From: Parabacteroides massiliensis
GTDB taxonomy: Bacteria; Bacteroidota; Bacteroidia; Bacteroidales; Tannerellaceae
NCBI RefSeq assembly: GCF_900155425.1
Contig: NZ_LT700191.1
Location: 1,077,198-1,141,197, forward strand
Direction: 5' to 3'
DNA: 64,000 nucleotides
The notes beneath the pieces were generated by a model. The model did not search any database and was not told the DNA's origin. It saw only the letters and a list, made by a program, of their open reading frames with translations. Position 1 is the stretch's first letter. Each line of letters opens with the position of its first letter. The position numbers and the translations under genes were made by a program. Below, piece by piece: positions 9,363 through 17,666 of this stretch.

Positions 9363-10217
9363 ATGTATATAGATAATGACATCCCCAAAATAGATCTACC
9401 CGAAGACTGGGTAATCGGAAAGTTGACGAAAAGCGAAATCAGCTTGCTGAACCTCTATGCCAACTATCCATGCCGGCTGAAAGCCGAAATATTTGTGCTT
9501 TGTTTGCAAGGAGATCTGGAAGCATCCATCGATTTGACGCGCTATAAAGTCAGGCCGGGGAGCTTTATCACCATACAACCGGGGACAATTTTGCAAATAT
9601 ATCGGGCAGAAGGAGATTTGGAAATTTACTTCATGGGGTTTTCCTCAAGTTTTATCAATCAATCGAATCTCAACAAAATGGCAGTAGACATGCACTACGC
9701 AGCCAAAGAGACCCCGATCATTGAATTGAAAGAGAAGCCGGTCGAACTACTGAAAGATTACTTCTCGCTTCTGCTTAAAACATATAATACCTGCAAGCCC
9801 GTTTTAAACAAACATATTTTGACTCATCTATTATCGGGGATATTCATGGGAGTCAGTGCCATGTATAAAGATAAAGTGGAAAGTAAGACGAATCTCTCCA
9901 AAGCGGAGCAAATAAGCAAGAACTTCAGTCAATTGGTTATGCAGAACTATACTACGCAACGTTCTGTTGCATGGTATGCCAAAAAGCTCGGTATAACTCC
10001 GGCGCATCTCAGTACGATTGTCAAGCAGACGACCGACAAGACCTGTATCGAGATTATCTCATCTATGGTGATTATGGATGCAAAGGCACAATTGAAATCG
10101 ACCGACCTTTCGATCCATGACATTGCCTATTCGCTGAATTTCACGAATATGTCTTTCTTCGGCAAATATTTCAAACGGCATGTGGGGATAGGGCCACAGG
10201 AATACCGGAACAGCTAA
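9363..10217 (+). CDS. AraC-family transcriptional regulator
   Basis: A 284-residue protein. The N-terminal half looks like a cupin-type sensing domain (about residues 20-120). The C-terminal 100 residues form two helix-turn-helix motifs of the AraC family: one around SVAWYAKKLGITPAHLSTIV and one around SIHDIAYSLNFTNMSFFGKY, with the family signature ending GIGPQEYRNS. It diverges from the DUF4493/PCMD operon across about 250 bp. The inferred role is control of that operon and possibly of itself. The ligand is unknown. Confidence 0.85.
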   Translation: MYIDNDIPKIDLPEDWVIGKLTKSEISLLNLYANYPCRLKAEIFVLCLQGDLEASIDLTRYKVRPGSFITIQPGTILQIYRAEGDLEIYFMGFSSSFINQSNLNKMAVDMHYAAKETPIIELKEKPVELLKDYFSLLLKTYNTCKPVLNKHILTHLLSGIFMGVSAMYKDKVESKTNLSKAEQISKNFSQLVMQNYTTQRSVAWYAKKLGITPAHLSTIVKQTTDKTCIEIISSMVIMDAKAQLKSTDLSIHDIAYSLNFTNMSFFGKYFKRHVGIGPQEYRNS

Positions 10218-10219
10218 AA

Positions 10220-10250
10220 ACAAAAGTACCGGCCTATTCATTACTTTTGT
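10220..10250. repeat. Inverted repeat containing a TACTTTTG box
   Basis: Perfect 9-bp arms ACAAAAGTA (10220-10228) and TACTTTTGT (10242-10250) lie just after the araC-type stop codon. The right arm contains an exact TAnnTTTG -7 box (10242-10249) upstream of the kinase gene. The structure could be a terminator, an operator over the kinase promoter, or both. No TTTG lies at the expected -33 position. Confidence 0.45.
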
Positions 10251-10279
10251 ATGTTCATCAACATAAACATCCAAAATAT

Positions 10280-11437
10280 ATGAGATTTCATCTGCGCCAA
10301 TGGCATATTTATACAGTCCTGTGGTTGTGGGTACTTTTATATCCCGTCATCAGCAGGGCTTTGGACAACACTTCCGATTTCCGGTGGAGCGAAGTATGGG
10401 ACATGTGGGTAAATTTCATCCCGTTTATAGTCTTGTTTCTTCTGCATAACAGGTTTGTCATTCCCCGGTTCCCATTGCCTCGCCGTGCCGCCTCCTACCT
10501 GTTGGTCACGTTGGGACTGCTTTCCGGGTTTACCCTGTTCCAGTATGCCCGTTTCAGAGAACATGATTTTCGGGAAAATGTTCCTCCTCCTGTTCATTCG
10601 GAAACACCACCTCATCGGGAGTCTCCTACGTTCTCCAAACATCCTCCCCGTACCGGTGAAATCCGTAAACCGGAACCGCCCGAGAAAGGGAAAGCCCCCG
10701 CCTACGTGATGGACTGCGTCATTGCCCTGCTTATGCTGGGATGCAACCTGACCATTGTCCTTCTGTTTCGCATGCAGAAAGAGCAGGAGAAAATGCAACA
10801 ACTGGAAAAAGCAGGGTTGCAGCATGAACTGAAGTATCTGAAAGCGCAGCTCAAACCTCATTTCTTGATGAACATGCTTAACAACATCCACTCCATGATA
10901 GAGGTCGACCCTGAGAAAGCGCAAGAAATGGTCATCAACTTCTCCAAGTTGATGCGCTACGCCCTGTACGAGGGCGGAAAGCAACTGGTTCTTCTGTCAC
11001 AAGAGACAGCGTTTGTCTCTAACTATGTGGAACTGATGCAGCAACGCTGTTCCAGCAAAAAGGTGACCATCAATCTTTCCCTACCCGAATGTATCTCTGA
11101 CAAAGTGCTCGTGCCGCCACTTCTCTTCATCGTGTTCATAGAGAATGCCTTCAAACACGGAATAAGTTATCGGCAGCCGTCATTCATCCGTGTCGCTTTG
11201 TCAGTGACGGAAGACAAGCGTATCAGTTTCTGTTGCGAGAACAGTGTTCCTCCCGCCAAGGAGAACAGCCACCCGGCAGAAGGAGGCATCGGTTTGGAGA
11301 ACGTCCGCAAACGGCTTGACCTGTTGTTCGGCAACGACTACACGCTTGATATCCGATCTGATTCATCTGTTTATTCCGTAACACTAAATATACCCATATA
11401 TGACGAGAAACATTCAATGTCTGGCAGTGGACGATGA
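10280..11437 (+). CDS. LytS-like sensor histidine kinase
   Basis: About 385 residues from the ATG at 10280. An upstream in-frame start at 10247 lies inside the promoter-like inverted repeat, so 10280 is preferred. The N-terminus has at least three membrane segments (WHIYTVLWLWVLLYPVI, FIPFIVLFLL and one near VIALLMLGCNLTIVLLF). A short coiled coil leads to the His_kinase domain (PF06580), with the phospho-acceptor in LKAQLKPHFLMNMLNNIHSM. A HATPase domain follows, with N-box NAFKHG and a glycine-rich GGIGLENVRKRL. It pairs with the LytTR regulator, which overlaps its 3' end by 38 bp. Confidence 0.9.
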   Translation: MRFHLRQWHIYTVLWLWVLLYPVISRALDNTSDFRWSEVWDMWVNFIPFIVLFLLHNRFVIPRFPLPRRAASYLLVTLGLLSGFTLFQYARFREHDFRENVPPPVHSETPPHRESPTFSKHPPRTGEIRKPEPPEKGKAPAYVMDCVIALLMLGCNLTIVLLFRMQKEQEKMQQLEKAGLQHELKYLKAQLKPHFLMNMLNNIHSMIEVDPEKAQEMVINFSKLMRYALYEGGKQLVLLSQETAFVSNYVELMQQRCSSKKVTINLSLPECISDKVLVPPLLFIVFIENAFKHGISYRQPSFIRVALSVTEDKRISFCCENSVPPAKENSHPAEGGIGLENVRKRLDLLFGNDYTLDIRSDSSVYSVTLNIPIYDEKHSMSGSGR

Positions 11438-12131
11438 ACCTATCGCCCTTGAGAAGCTACAGAACTATATCACAAAAATCCCTTATTTCGATCTGGCCGC
11501 CACCTGCGAGGATGCCATAGAGGCTATGAAAGTGATGAACGAACGGGAGATAGATGCCATATTTATCGATATCAACATGCCCGACTTGAACGGGCTGGAC
11601 TTTGTGGAATCCCTCTCCAAGCGCCCCTTGGTCGTCTTTACAACCGCCTATGCCCAGTATGCGGTAGACAGCTACCGGGTAGCACCGGTGGACTACTTGC
11701 TCAAACCGTTCAGTTTTGCAGATTTCCAACGTGCCGCAAACCGGATATTGCAACAGTTCAACATGCACTCTTCGCCCAACTCTCCTTCTGCCGTTTCAAA
11801 CTCACTTTATGTCAAAGTGGAGTATAAGTATGTACGGATAGATTTGAAAGATATCCGCTACATCGAAGGTATGAGCGACTACTTACGGATTTTTACGACA
11901 ACGGAAACAAAGCCGCTGATAACCCATTCCACACTAAGGCAGATCAAAGAATACCTTTCGCCCAATTTCCTGCAAGTCCACCGTTCCTATATCGTCAATA
12001 TGGAGCAGTTGAAAGAAATACAGCGGATGCGTATCCTGATGGACAAAGATACGTGGATTCCTGTCGGTGACTTATACAAGGAGGAGTTCTACGACTACCT
12101 GCAAAGTCGTTCCATCGGGAAGAAAAAATAG
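11400..12131 (+). CDS. LytTR-family response regulator
   Basis: A 243-residue protein. The receiver domain (about 1-125) has the acidic pair in AVDDEP, the phospho-acceptor Asp in FIDINMPDLNG and the conserved Lys in LLKPF. The LytTR DNA-binding domain (about 140-240) contains the YIEGMSDYLRI and FLQVHRSYIVN signatures. It is transcribed with the LytS-like kinase. Two LytTR-like 9-mers sit directly after its stop codon, at the promoter of the next operon, so that operon is a likely direct target. Confidence 0.92.
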   Translation: MTRNIQCLAVDDEPIALEKLQNYITKIPYFDLAATCEDAIEAMKVMNEREIDAIFIDINMPDLNGLDFVESLSKRPLVVFTTAYAQYAVDSYRVAPVDYLLKPFSFADFQRAANRILQQFNMHSSPNSPSAVSNSLYVKVEYKYVRIDLKDIRYIEGMSDYLRIFTTTETKPLITHSTLRQIKEYLSPNFLQVHRSYIVNMEQLKEIQRMRILMDKDTWIPVGDLYKEEFYDYLQSRSIGKKK

Positions 12132-12160
12132 CCGTTCACCGAAAAGAAAACACGGTTCAT
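12131..12160 (+). promoter_or_regulatory. Paired LytTR-like binding sites
   Basis: Two imperfect 9-mers, GCCGTTCAC (12131-12139) and ACGGTTCAT (12152-12160), are separated by exactly 12 bp and lie directly upstream of the -33 box at 12169. The LytTR consensus is [TA][AC][CA]GTTN[AG][TG], repeated with 12-13 bp between copies. They match at 7/9 and 8/9 positions. The extended direct repeat GTTCAYCGA strengthens the pair. Confidence 0.6.
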
Positions 12161-12168
12161 CGAACTTT

Positions 12169-12200
12169 TTTGCCAAGCTTTCCAGCCACATTTATCTTTG
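12169..12200 (+). promoter_or_regulatory. Promoter of the VTC operon
   Basis: TTTG (12169-12172) and TATCTTTG (12193-12200) with a 20-bp spacer give a near-perfect Bacteroidetes housekeeping promoter. The expected start is about 12207, which rules out the upstream ATG at 12170 and supports translation from 12254. Confidence 0.75.
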
Positions 12201-12253
12201 CGTCAAAAGAGATTGTTTTTCTGGATAATATTGTTTGCAAAAAAGTACAAATC

Positions 12254-13039
12254 ATGGAGAAACAGAAATTACTGGCAGCTTTCACTCCGATAACATTGGA
12301 GGAAATGAGCACTATCCGGTTGATGAACCGTATAGACACGAAATATCTTCTCACAACGGAAAACCTGTTTTCGTTTCTCCGGCTTGCCGTAAAAAACTAT
12401 CTGATACAAGAAGTAGACGGTGAACGAGATATAGCCTACTATACGGTCTATTTAGATACGCCGATGCGCGAGATGTATCTGAGACATGAATGCGGACGTG
12501 CCGTACGCGAAAAAATCAGAGTACGCACGTATGTGTCTTCCCATCTCACTTTCCTGGAAGTAAAAAACAAAAACAACAAAGGCCGCACAGACAAAAAACG
12601 CATACCGGTGACATCCGTGGAGACTTTATCGGCAGACGGTGGAGACGATTTCCTCCGAAAATACGCATGGTACAGGTTAGAGCAACTTTCTCCACAATTA
12701 GAGAACCGTTTCCGCCGTATCACGTTGGTGAACCAGGCCAAGACCGAACGGTTGACCATCGACTGCGACATCCGTTTCCATAACCTGGTCAACGGAAATA
12801 ACTGTGTACTGGACAATTTGGTAGTGGTAGAGCTGAAACGTGACGGACGGCTCCCCTCACCCGTACATGACATCCTGCACAGCATGCACGTCCATCCTTC
12901 TTCTTTCAGCAAATACTATACGGGCTGTGCACTGACCGACGGGCTGTTACGGCAGAATCGTTTCAAACTACGGTTGCGAAAAGTTATGCAATTCAATAAT
13001 CAAGTCATACAATCATCTGTAAAAAACAACGAATTATGA
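12254..13039 (+). CDS. VTC-type polyphosphate polymerase domain protein
   Basis: About 261 residues from the ATG at 12254 (MEKQKLLAAF). It is a VTC domain, the fold of the eukaryotic Vtc4 polyphosphate polymerase, which forms a tunnel lined with basic residues. Visible signatures are NRIDTKYLL near the start, the basic cluster REKIRVRTY and TFLEVKNK, and a downstream VVVELKRDG strand. There is no membrane segment. It is the first gene of a four-gene operon and overlaps the DUF4956 membrane protein by 4 bp. Bacterial VTC genes often neighbour DUF4956 genes. Polyphosphate synthesis is likely by family but untested for this branch. Confidence 0.8.
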   Translation: MEKQKLLAAFTPITLEEMSTIRLMNRIDTKYLLTTENLFSFLRLAVKNYLIQEVDGERDIAYYTVYLDTPMREMYLRHECGRAVREKIRVRTYVSSHLTFLEVKNKNNKGRTDKKRIPVTSVETLSADGGDDFLRKYAWYRLEQLSPQLENRFRRITLVNQAKTERLTIDCDIRFHNLVNGNNCVLDNLVVVELKRDGRLPSPVHDILHSMHVHPSSFSKYYTGCALTDGLLRQNRFKLRLRKVMQFNNQVIQSSVKNNEL

Positions 13040-13707
13040 ATGAGTTAATTGAAGCATCCATGATGGATTCAGGATTTATGGACTACACAGGATTTGCCGA
13101 ACTGCTGTTGCGCTTTGCATTCAACATGTTGATAGTGTGGTGTGTCATCCGTTTCTTCTATTACCCCAAGAGTCGCAGGCTCGACTACTATTTCACCTTC
13201 ACACTCATCAGCATCAGCATTTTCCTCATGATTTTCCTATTGGGAAGCGTAAAACTCAAGATAGGATTTGCATTGGGGTTGTTTGCCATCTTCGGTATTA
13301 TCCGCTATCGCACAGAGTCTATGCCGGTGCGCGAGATGACCTATCTTTTCGTCATCATCGCCATCTCGGTCATCAATGCGTTGGCAGTAGAGATCAGTTA
13401 TGCCGAACTATTGGGGACTAACCTGCTGTTCGTGCTTTGCGTGTGGCTTTGCGAGAGCAACCGATGGCTGAAACATGTGGCGTGTAAGCTGGTACAGTAC
13501 GACCGTATCGAACTTATCGTACCGCAACGCAGAGAAGAACTGATAGAGGATTTGAAGAAAAGAACCGGATTGAACATCAGCAAAGTGGAAGTAGGGCATA
13601 TTGACTTCTTACGAGACGCAGCAATGTTGAAAGTCTATTACGAACCGATAGAAGAAAGGACGAACACAGTGGACTCGTTGATACGTTTTCCACGGGAAGG
13701 AGACTAA
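13036..13707 (+). CDS. DUF4956 membrane protein
   Basis: A 223-residue protein with about four transmembrane segments in its first 140 residues (LLRFAFNMLIVWCVIRFFYY, FTLISISIFLMIFLLG and two more). A conserved loop, GLFAIFGIIRYRTESMPVREM, links the segments. A soluble C-terminal domain of about 80 residues follows. The start codon overlaps the VTC stop (ATGA). DUF4956 proteins accompany VTC domains in many bacteria, and a role as membrane partner or channel for the polymer has been suggested on that basis. The mechanism is not known. Confidence 0.85.
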   Translation: MNELIEASMMDSGFMDYTGFAELLLRFAFNMLIVWCVIRFFYYPKSRRLDYYFTFTLISISIFLMIFLLGSVKLKIGFALGLFAIFGIIRYRTESMPVREMTYLFVIIAISVINALAVEISYAELLGTNLLFVLCVWLCESNRWLKHVACKLVQYDRIELIVPQRREELIEDLKKRTGLNISKVEVGHIDFLRDAAMLKVYYEPIEERTNTVDSLIRFPREGD

Positions 13708-13725
13708 TCCTAAAAAAGAGTTGTT

Positions 13726-14463
13726 ATGAAAAAGATTATCTTATTCACGGCTTGTATCTGCCTGCAATTATGTACCGGGTTGCAAGCACAAAGCGACGGC
13801 TTCGGCATCTGGAGCAGTGCGGAAGTCAAGAAGAAAATCATCCACGGACTGGACGCTTCCTTGGAAGGAGAGTTTCGTACACGCGACGGTGTGAAGGACG
13901 TAGAACGCTGGGCGGTGTCGCCTTCCTTGTCCTACCGCCTTTTTCCTTTCCTGAACGCAAGCTTGGGATACTCTTACATCAATAAACGGGTTGAAGCGGA
14001 AACCACCAAAAAAGGGAACTACATCCCGGCGCATTGGTCGCCTCGTCATCGGTTCAGCGCTTCGCTGACCGGCAGTTGCACCTGGAACCGGCTGGAGTTT
14101 TCTCTGCGGGAAAGGTTTCAGTTCACTCACCGTACAGCCTTATCCGTACCTAAGTATGATGGAGACGACGGTTCCCGCAAGGCAGACGAGATAATCAGCG
14201 CAAAATCAAAGAACATGCTCCGTTCACGTCTGCAAGTAGCATGGAATCTCCGAAAGTCTCCTTTCACGCCTTATGCCTCCTGCGAATTGTATCAAAATAT
14301 GAACGAAGGATGGTCTGTGAAGAAAACCCGCTGGACAGTAGGAACGGAATATAAAATAAACAAGAAACATTCGTTCGATCTTTACTATCGCTATCAGGAT
14401 CACGAGGATGATGACGAGACGAACGGGCATGTATTGGGCGTAGGATATAAGTTTAAATTCTAA
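13726..14463 (+). CDS. DUF2490 outer-membrane protein
   Basis: A 245-residue protein with a signal peptide (cleavage about GLQAQS), followed by amphipathic beta strands and a terminal phenylalanine (GYKFKF), typical of an outer-membrane barrel. The pattern of Trp and Arg residues (FGIWSSAEVKKKI, LEGEFRTRDG, SPSLSYRLF) fits DUF2490. It is 18 bp downstream of the DUF4956 gene and is probably co-transcribed. In this operon it could offer an outer-membrane route or anchor for the VTC product. That is inference. Confidence 0.8.
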   Translation: MKKIILFTACICLQLCTGLQAQSDGFGIWSSAEVKKKIIHGLDASLEGEFRTRDGVKDVERWAVSPSLSYRLFPFLNASLGYSYINKRVEAETTKKGNYIPAHWSPRHRFSASLTGSCTWNRLEFSLRERFQFTHRTALSVPKYDGDDGSRKADEIISAKSKNMLRSRLQVAWNLRKSPFTPYASCELYQNMNEGWSVKKTRWTVGTEYKINKKHSFDLYYRYQDHEDDDETNGHVLGVGYKFKF

Positions 14464-14484
14464 ACAAACTAAACTATAATTGTC

Positions 14485-16425
14485 ATGAAAAGAAAATATA
14501 TGGGCTTTTTAGCCTGCTGCTTGCTTTGTTGGGCGTGCAGCGTTGATCCTTTGGATGAACTGGACGGAAATGAAAAGAACGAAACGGGAAACAACACCGG
14601 CGGCGAGACCGGAGGATCCGGAAATGTCGATGCATCCGGCAATCTGCTCGATTTCGATATTAACTGGGACGATATGGCCGACAGCGACTTTGAAGACACT
14701 TCGGAACGTGTGCCGACCGATGAGAACGAAGATGAATATGAAGATTTCATAGAAAATTCTTCGTTTACCTCGCAGATAGCCATCGCTTATAACGGCACCT
14801 CTGCCACAGTGACCGGAGCCGCCGAAGGCGTGACTGTTACTACAGACGGGGCGCATGTCACCGTCAGTTCTACGGTGAAAGGTGTGGAATACATATTGAG
14901 CGGTACGGCAACCGACGGATCGTTCAAGGCATACAGCGAGAAAAAATTCAAACTGACCCTCAACGGCCTATCGCTGACAAGCGCCCAAGGAGCAGCCATT
15001 AACATTCAGAGCGGAAAGCGCGTGTTCGTAGAAGCAGTGGACGGCACGGTAAACACGCTGACCGATGCCTCCTCTTATACGAACACCGTGAACGGAGAAG
15101 ACCAAAAGGCCTGTTTTTTCAGTGAAGGGCAGCTGCTGTTCAGCGGTAGTGGAGAACTGACCGTGAGCGGGAACTATAAACACGGTATTTGCAGCGATGA
15201 CTATGTATATCTGCATTCCGGCGTAAGGATTACTGTCGCCTCGGCAGTAAAAGATGCCATCCATGCCAACGACAAGATTGTGATGAACGGCGGTTTAGTA
15301 AAACTCACTCCCTCAGGCGACGGGATGGACTGCGAGGATGGCAGTATCGACATCCGTGGCGGCCTGTTGAAAGCAAACATCACGGGAGCCGCATCCAAGG
15401 CTGTCAAGGCTGAAACTGATATTACCGTTGCGGGCGGGCAGTTACTGCTGCTGACTTCCGGTGATGCGGAGTACGATTCGACCGATAAGGATCTCAGCTC
15501 ATCGGCAGGCATGAAATGCGGAGGCGATCTGACCATTAGCGATGCATCTGTTTCTATTAAAAGTACGGGGGCGGCCGGAAAGGGTATCAATTGCGACGGC
15601 AAACTTACACTGTCAGCGAGCACGGTAAAGATCGTCACTACCGGACAACAATATGTATACGGCAGTCTGGATTCTTCTCCCAAAGGGATCAAAGCAGACG
15701 GTGACCTGACCGTCGAATCCGGCACCGTGCAGGTTCGTACCACTGGCGGCGAAGGCAGCGAAGGTATCGAGAGCAAAAGCACGCTCACGATCAACGGCGG
15801 AAATATCTGTGTATATGCCTACGATGATTGCCTGAACGCCACAAACAACATCACTATCAATAACGGGAATGTCTACTGTTACAGTAGTGGCAACGATGGC
15901 ATCGATTCCAACGGAACGCTGACCATCACGGGTGGTATGGTAGTGGCTTCCGGCACTACGGTTCCCGAAGATGGTTTTGACTGCGACCAAAACACATTCA
16001 AGATAACAGGCGGAACGATACTCGGCATAGGAGGTTCAACCAGTACACCGACTTCCAATGCCTGCACACAGAGATCCGTCATATACGGCGGCTCCGGTAC
16101 GAGCGGGACCCTGTTGTCCATAATCTCGGCAGACGGGACACACCTGATGTCTTACACCATTCCCCGCACCTACAACCAGATGACCCTACTCTTCAGCAGC
16201 CCGTCACTGGCTTCCGGAACAAATTACAGCATCTACACCGGAGGCAGTGTCGACGGAGGAACTTCGTTCTATGGGTTGACTGTAGGCGCCAACTATTCGG
16301 CCGGGACATCCGTTTCTTCTTTTACAACCACCAACATGGTGACCATCATCGGCAGTACGGGCGGAGGCGGCAATTTTCCCGGTGGCAACCCGGGCGGTAA
16401 CCCCGGTGGCGGGAAAAGACCTTAG
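14485..16425 (+). CDS. Cthe_2159-like beta-helix lipoprotein
   Basis: A 646-residue lipoprotein with a signal ending LLCWAC. A Gly, Asn and acidic linker covers about residues 25-95. A long series of beta-helix turns follows, with repeated phrases such as LTINGGNI, DGIDSNGTLTITGG and GINCDGKLTL. This matches the carbohydrate-binding family of Cthe_2159 (PF14262), whose founding member binds cellulose and pectin-like polymers. The C-terminus is a Gly-Pro-Asn tail. It is the last gene of the VTC operon. Cthe_2159-like proteins commonly neighbour VTC and DUF4956 genes. The ligand here is unknown. Confidence 0.8.
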   Translation: MKRKYMGFLACCLLCWACSVDPLDELDGNEKNETGNNTGGETGGSGNVDASGNLLDFDINWDDMADSDFEDTSERVPTDENEDEYEDFIENSSFTSQIAIAYNGTSATVTGAAEGVTVTTDGAHVTVSSTVKGVEYILSGTATDGSFKAYSEKKFKLTLNGLSLTSAQGAAINIQSGKRVFVEAVDGTVNTLTDASSYTNTVNGEDQKACFFSEGQLLFSGSGELTVSGNYKHGICSDDYVYLHSGVRITVASAVKDAIHANDKIVMNGGLVKLTPSGDGMDCEDGSIDIRGGLLKANITGAASKAVKAETDITVAGGQLLLLTSGDAEYDSTDKDLSSSAGMKCGGDLTISDASVSIKSTGAAGKGINCDGKLTLSASTVKIVTTGQQYVYGSLDSSPKGIKADGDLTVESGTVQVRTTGGEGSEGIESKSTLTINGGNICVYAYDDCLNATNNITINNGNVYCYSSGNDGIDSNGTLTITGGMVVASGTTVPEDGFDCDQNTFKITGGTILGIGGSTSTPTSNACTQRSVIYGGSGTSGTLLSIISADGTHLMSYTIPRTYNQMTLLFSSPSLASGTNYSIYTGGSVDGGTSFYGLTVGANYSAGTSVSSFTTTNMVTIIGSTGGGGNFPGGNPGGNPGGGKRP

Positions 16426-16458
16426 GAGTAGGAAATTTGTTCCCACCCGGATTTGAAT

Positions 16459-16529
16459 CTGACAGACGCAGATTAAATATAAATAAACTCGGATTTTTTG
16501 ACGCGTCAAATTAGATTTGCGTCTATCAG
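16459..16529. terminator. Long imperfect inverted repeat between convergent genes
   Basis: Arms of 15 bases (16459-16473 and 16515-16529) match at 13 positions around the core AGACGCA/TGCGTCT. Nested between them is a perfect 14-bp palindrome, TTTGACGCGTCAAA (16497-16510). It lies between the convergent VTC operon and the response-regulator remnant, so a bidirectional terminator is likely. The perfect inner palindrome could also be a protein-binding site. Confidence 0.45.
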
Positions 16530-16898
16530 ATTCTCCTCCAATGCCAATCCTACCCTTCTCACTGTCCGGATTTCGACAAAAGGATCGTCCGAGAAATGTT
16601 TACGCAGTTTCGTAACAAAAACATCCAGGCTGCGGGAAGCAAAATAACGGGCAGAAGCAAACAGGACAGGCGTATCACCGTCTATCTCCCGTATTTTGGC
16701 GACCATCTCCCTGCCATCCATTACAGGCATTTCTATATCGGCCACGATAATGTCCGGCCGATGTTCTTTCCAAGCATCCAGCCCTTCTTTTCCGTTGTTG
16801 GCGATGATCACCTCATAACCTCCGATCAAATCTTCAAGAGATGATTTTACCATGTAGCACAGGCTGGCATCATCTTCAACCAATAACAGCTTAATCAT
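16506..16898 (-). pseudogene. OmpR-type response regulator with internal deletion
   Basis: 130 residues against the usual 225-235. Residues 1-84 form the start of a receiver: LLLVEDD acidic pair, phospho-acceptor Asp in IIVADIEMPVMDG, and VLFASAR at strand 4. The sequence then jumps in frame to the recognition helix and wing of an OmpR-type winged helix (SRSLDVFVTKLRKHFSDD, then VEIRTVRRVGLALEE). The conserved receiver lysine, helix 5 and most of the DNA-binding domain are missing, roughly 100 residues. The motif TTTGCTTC occurs on both sides of the junction. No partner kinase is present. It is probably a decaying remnant, but it could still make a small protein. Confidence 0.7.
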
Positions 16899-16924
16899 AA
16901 TGTTTCAATTGTTTGGATTAATAT

Positions 16925-17100
16925 ATCATTTAAGGACTGTAGCAATCAATATCAGCCCCATTCGTTCGAAGATTGCCAAATAAGGATTTAATATCACTGC
17001 CGGAATACCTTCGGAACCATCTTGTCGGATTGGAATGTCCAATTGGAACATATCTACAGGATAACCAAATCGGATCAAAGCTTCTGGCAGTAAAGATATA
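16925..17100 (-). other. Open coding-like remnant without a clear start
   Basis: The minus strand stays open for about 57 codons and reads as plausible protein (YPVDMFQLDIPIRQDG, then NPYLAIFERMGLILI), ending in TGA at 16925-16927. The only in-frame ATG gives 42 residues. It lies directly upstream of the response-regulator remnant. I do not recognise the family. It may be the 3' end of a deleted gene. Confidence 0.3.
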
Positions 17101-17110
17101 ACATTTTAAT

Positions 17111-17666
17111 TATGATACATAACGCTTTGATAATATATTATAGCATCCCTACGCCTACTGATAATAAGCTTCTATGGATCGCACTGTTACCGTCCATATG
17201 TTTACTCTAACAATATAACGGTCCAGCCTGTTTAAAATATACGCTCAAGAGGGCTAATTTGATCATTCGGCAAATTCCTCCTTTTCCGTTAACCTAACAT
17301 CCTACCGATAACATCACTTATTGTACGATTCACTAAAATACCCATTGGTCTAAATCGAAACACATAGGTCAGAAAATCGATTTTTATACCCATGAAAACA
17401 GATTTTCCCGCAAGGGTAATATTTTTTAATAAACATGCATTTACACAAATATCTAACATACAGCAAAATACAAAAATAAGCCATTTAAATGGGGTTACTG
17501 TATATTTCAATCTGTTTTTTTTAGATAACGAATCCGTATTTTATCACTTCCGGATGCTGGAAATGTTAACCTAAAGATAACATAACGATAACATAGCGTT
17601 GGATTCCATATGCTTACATTTGTCACAGACAGAAGAAACAGTATATTCATCTAAAAAAATAGAACA
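17111..17666. other. AT-rich stretch without recognisable gene
   Basis: About 550 bp with no convincing coding sequence. A minus-strand ORF at 17289-17510 (73 codons) has no recognisable family. The phrase GTTAACCTAA followed by CGATAACAT occurs twice (about 17288-17318 and 17565-17594), flanking that ORF. Together with the neighbouring truncated regulator this looks like a decayed region. Confidence 0.5.
17615..17622 (+). promoter_or_regulatory. Possible -7 box for the small membrane-protein gene
   Basis: TACATTTG matches the Bacteroidetes -7 consensus and lies 44 bp upstream of the ATG at 17667. No TTTG is seen at the expected -33 distance. Confidence 0.35.

Noticed and set aside
12170-12253. 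Upstream ATG extension of the VTC protein
   Set aside because: It lies inside the promoter, before the predicted transcription start.
13137-13421. His/Arg-rich ORF inside the DUF4956 gene
   Set aside because: Frame shadow of a membrane-protein gene, with composition unlike real proteins.
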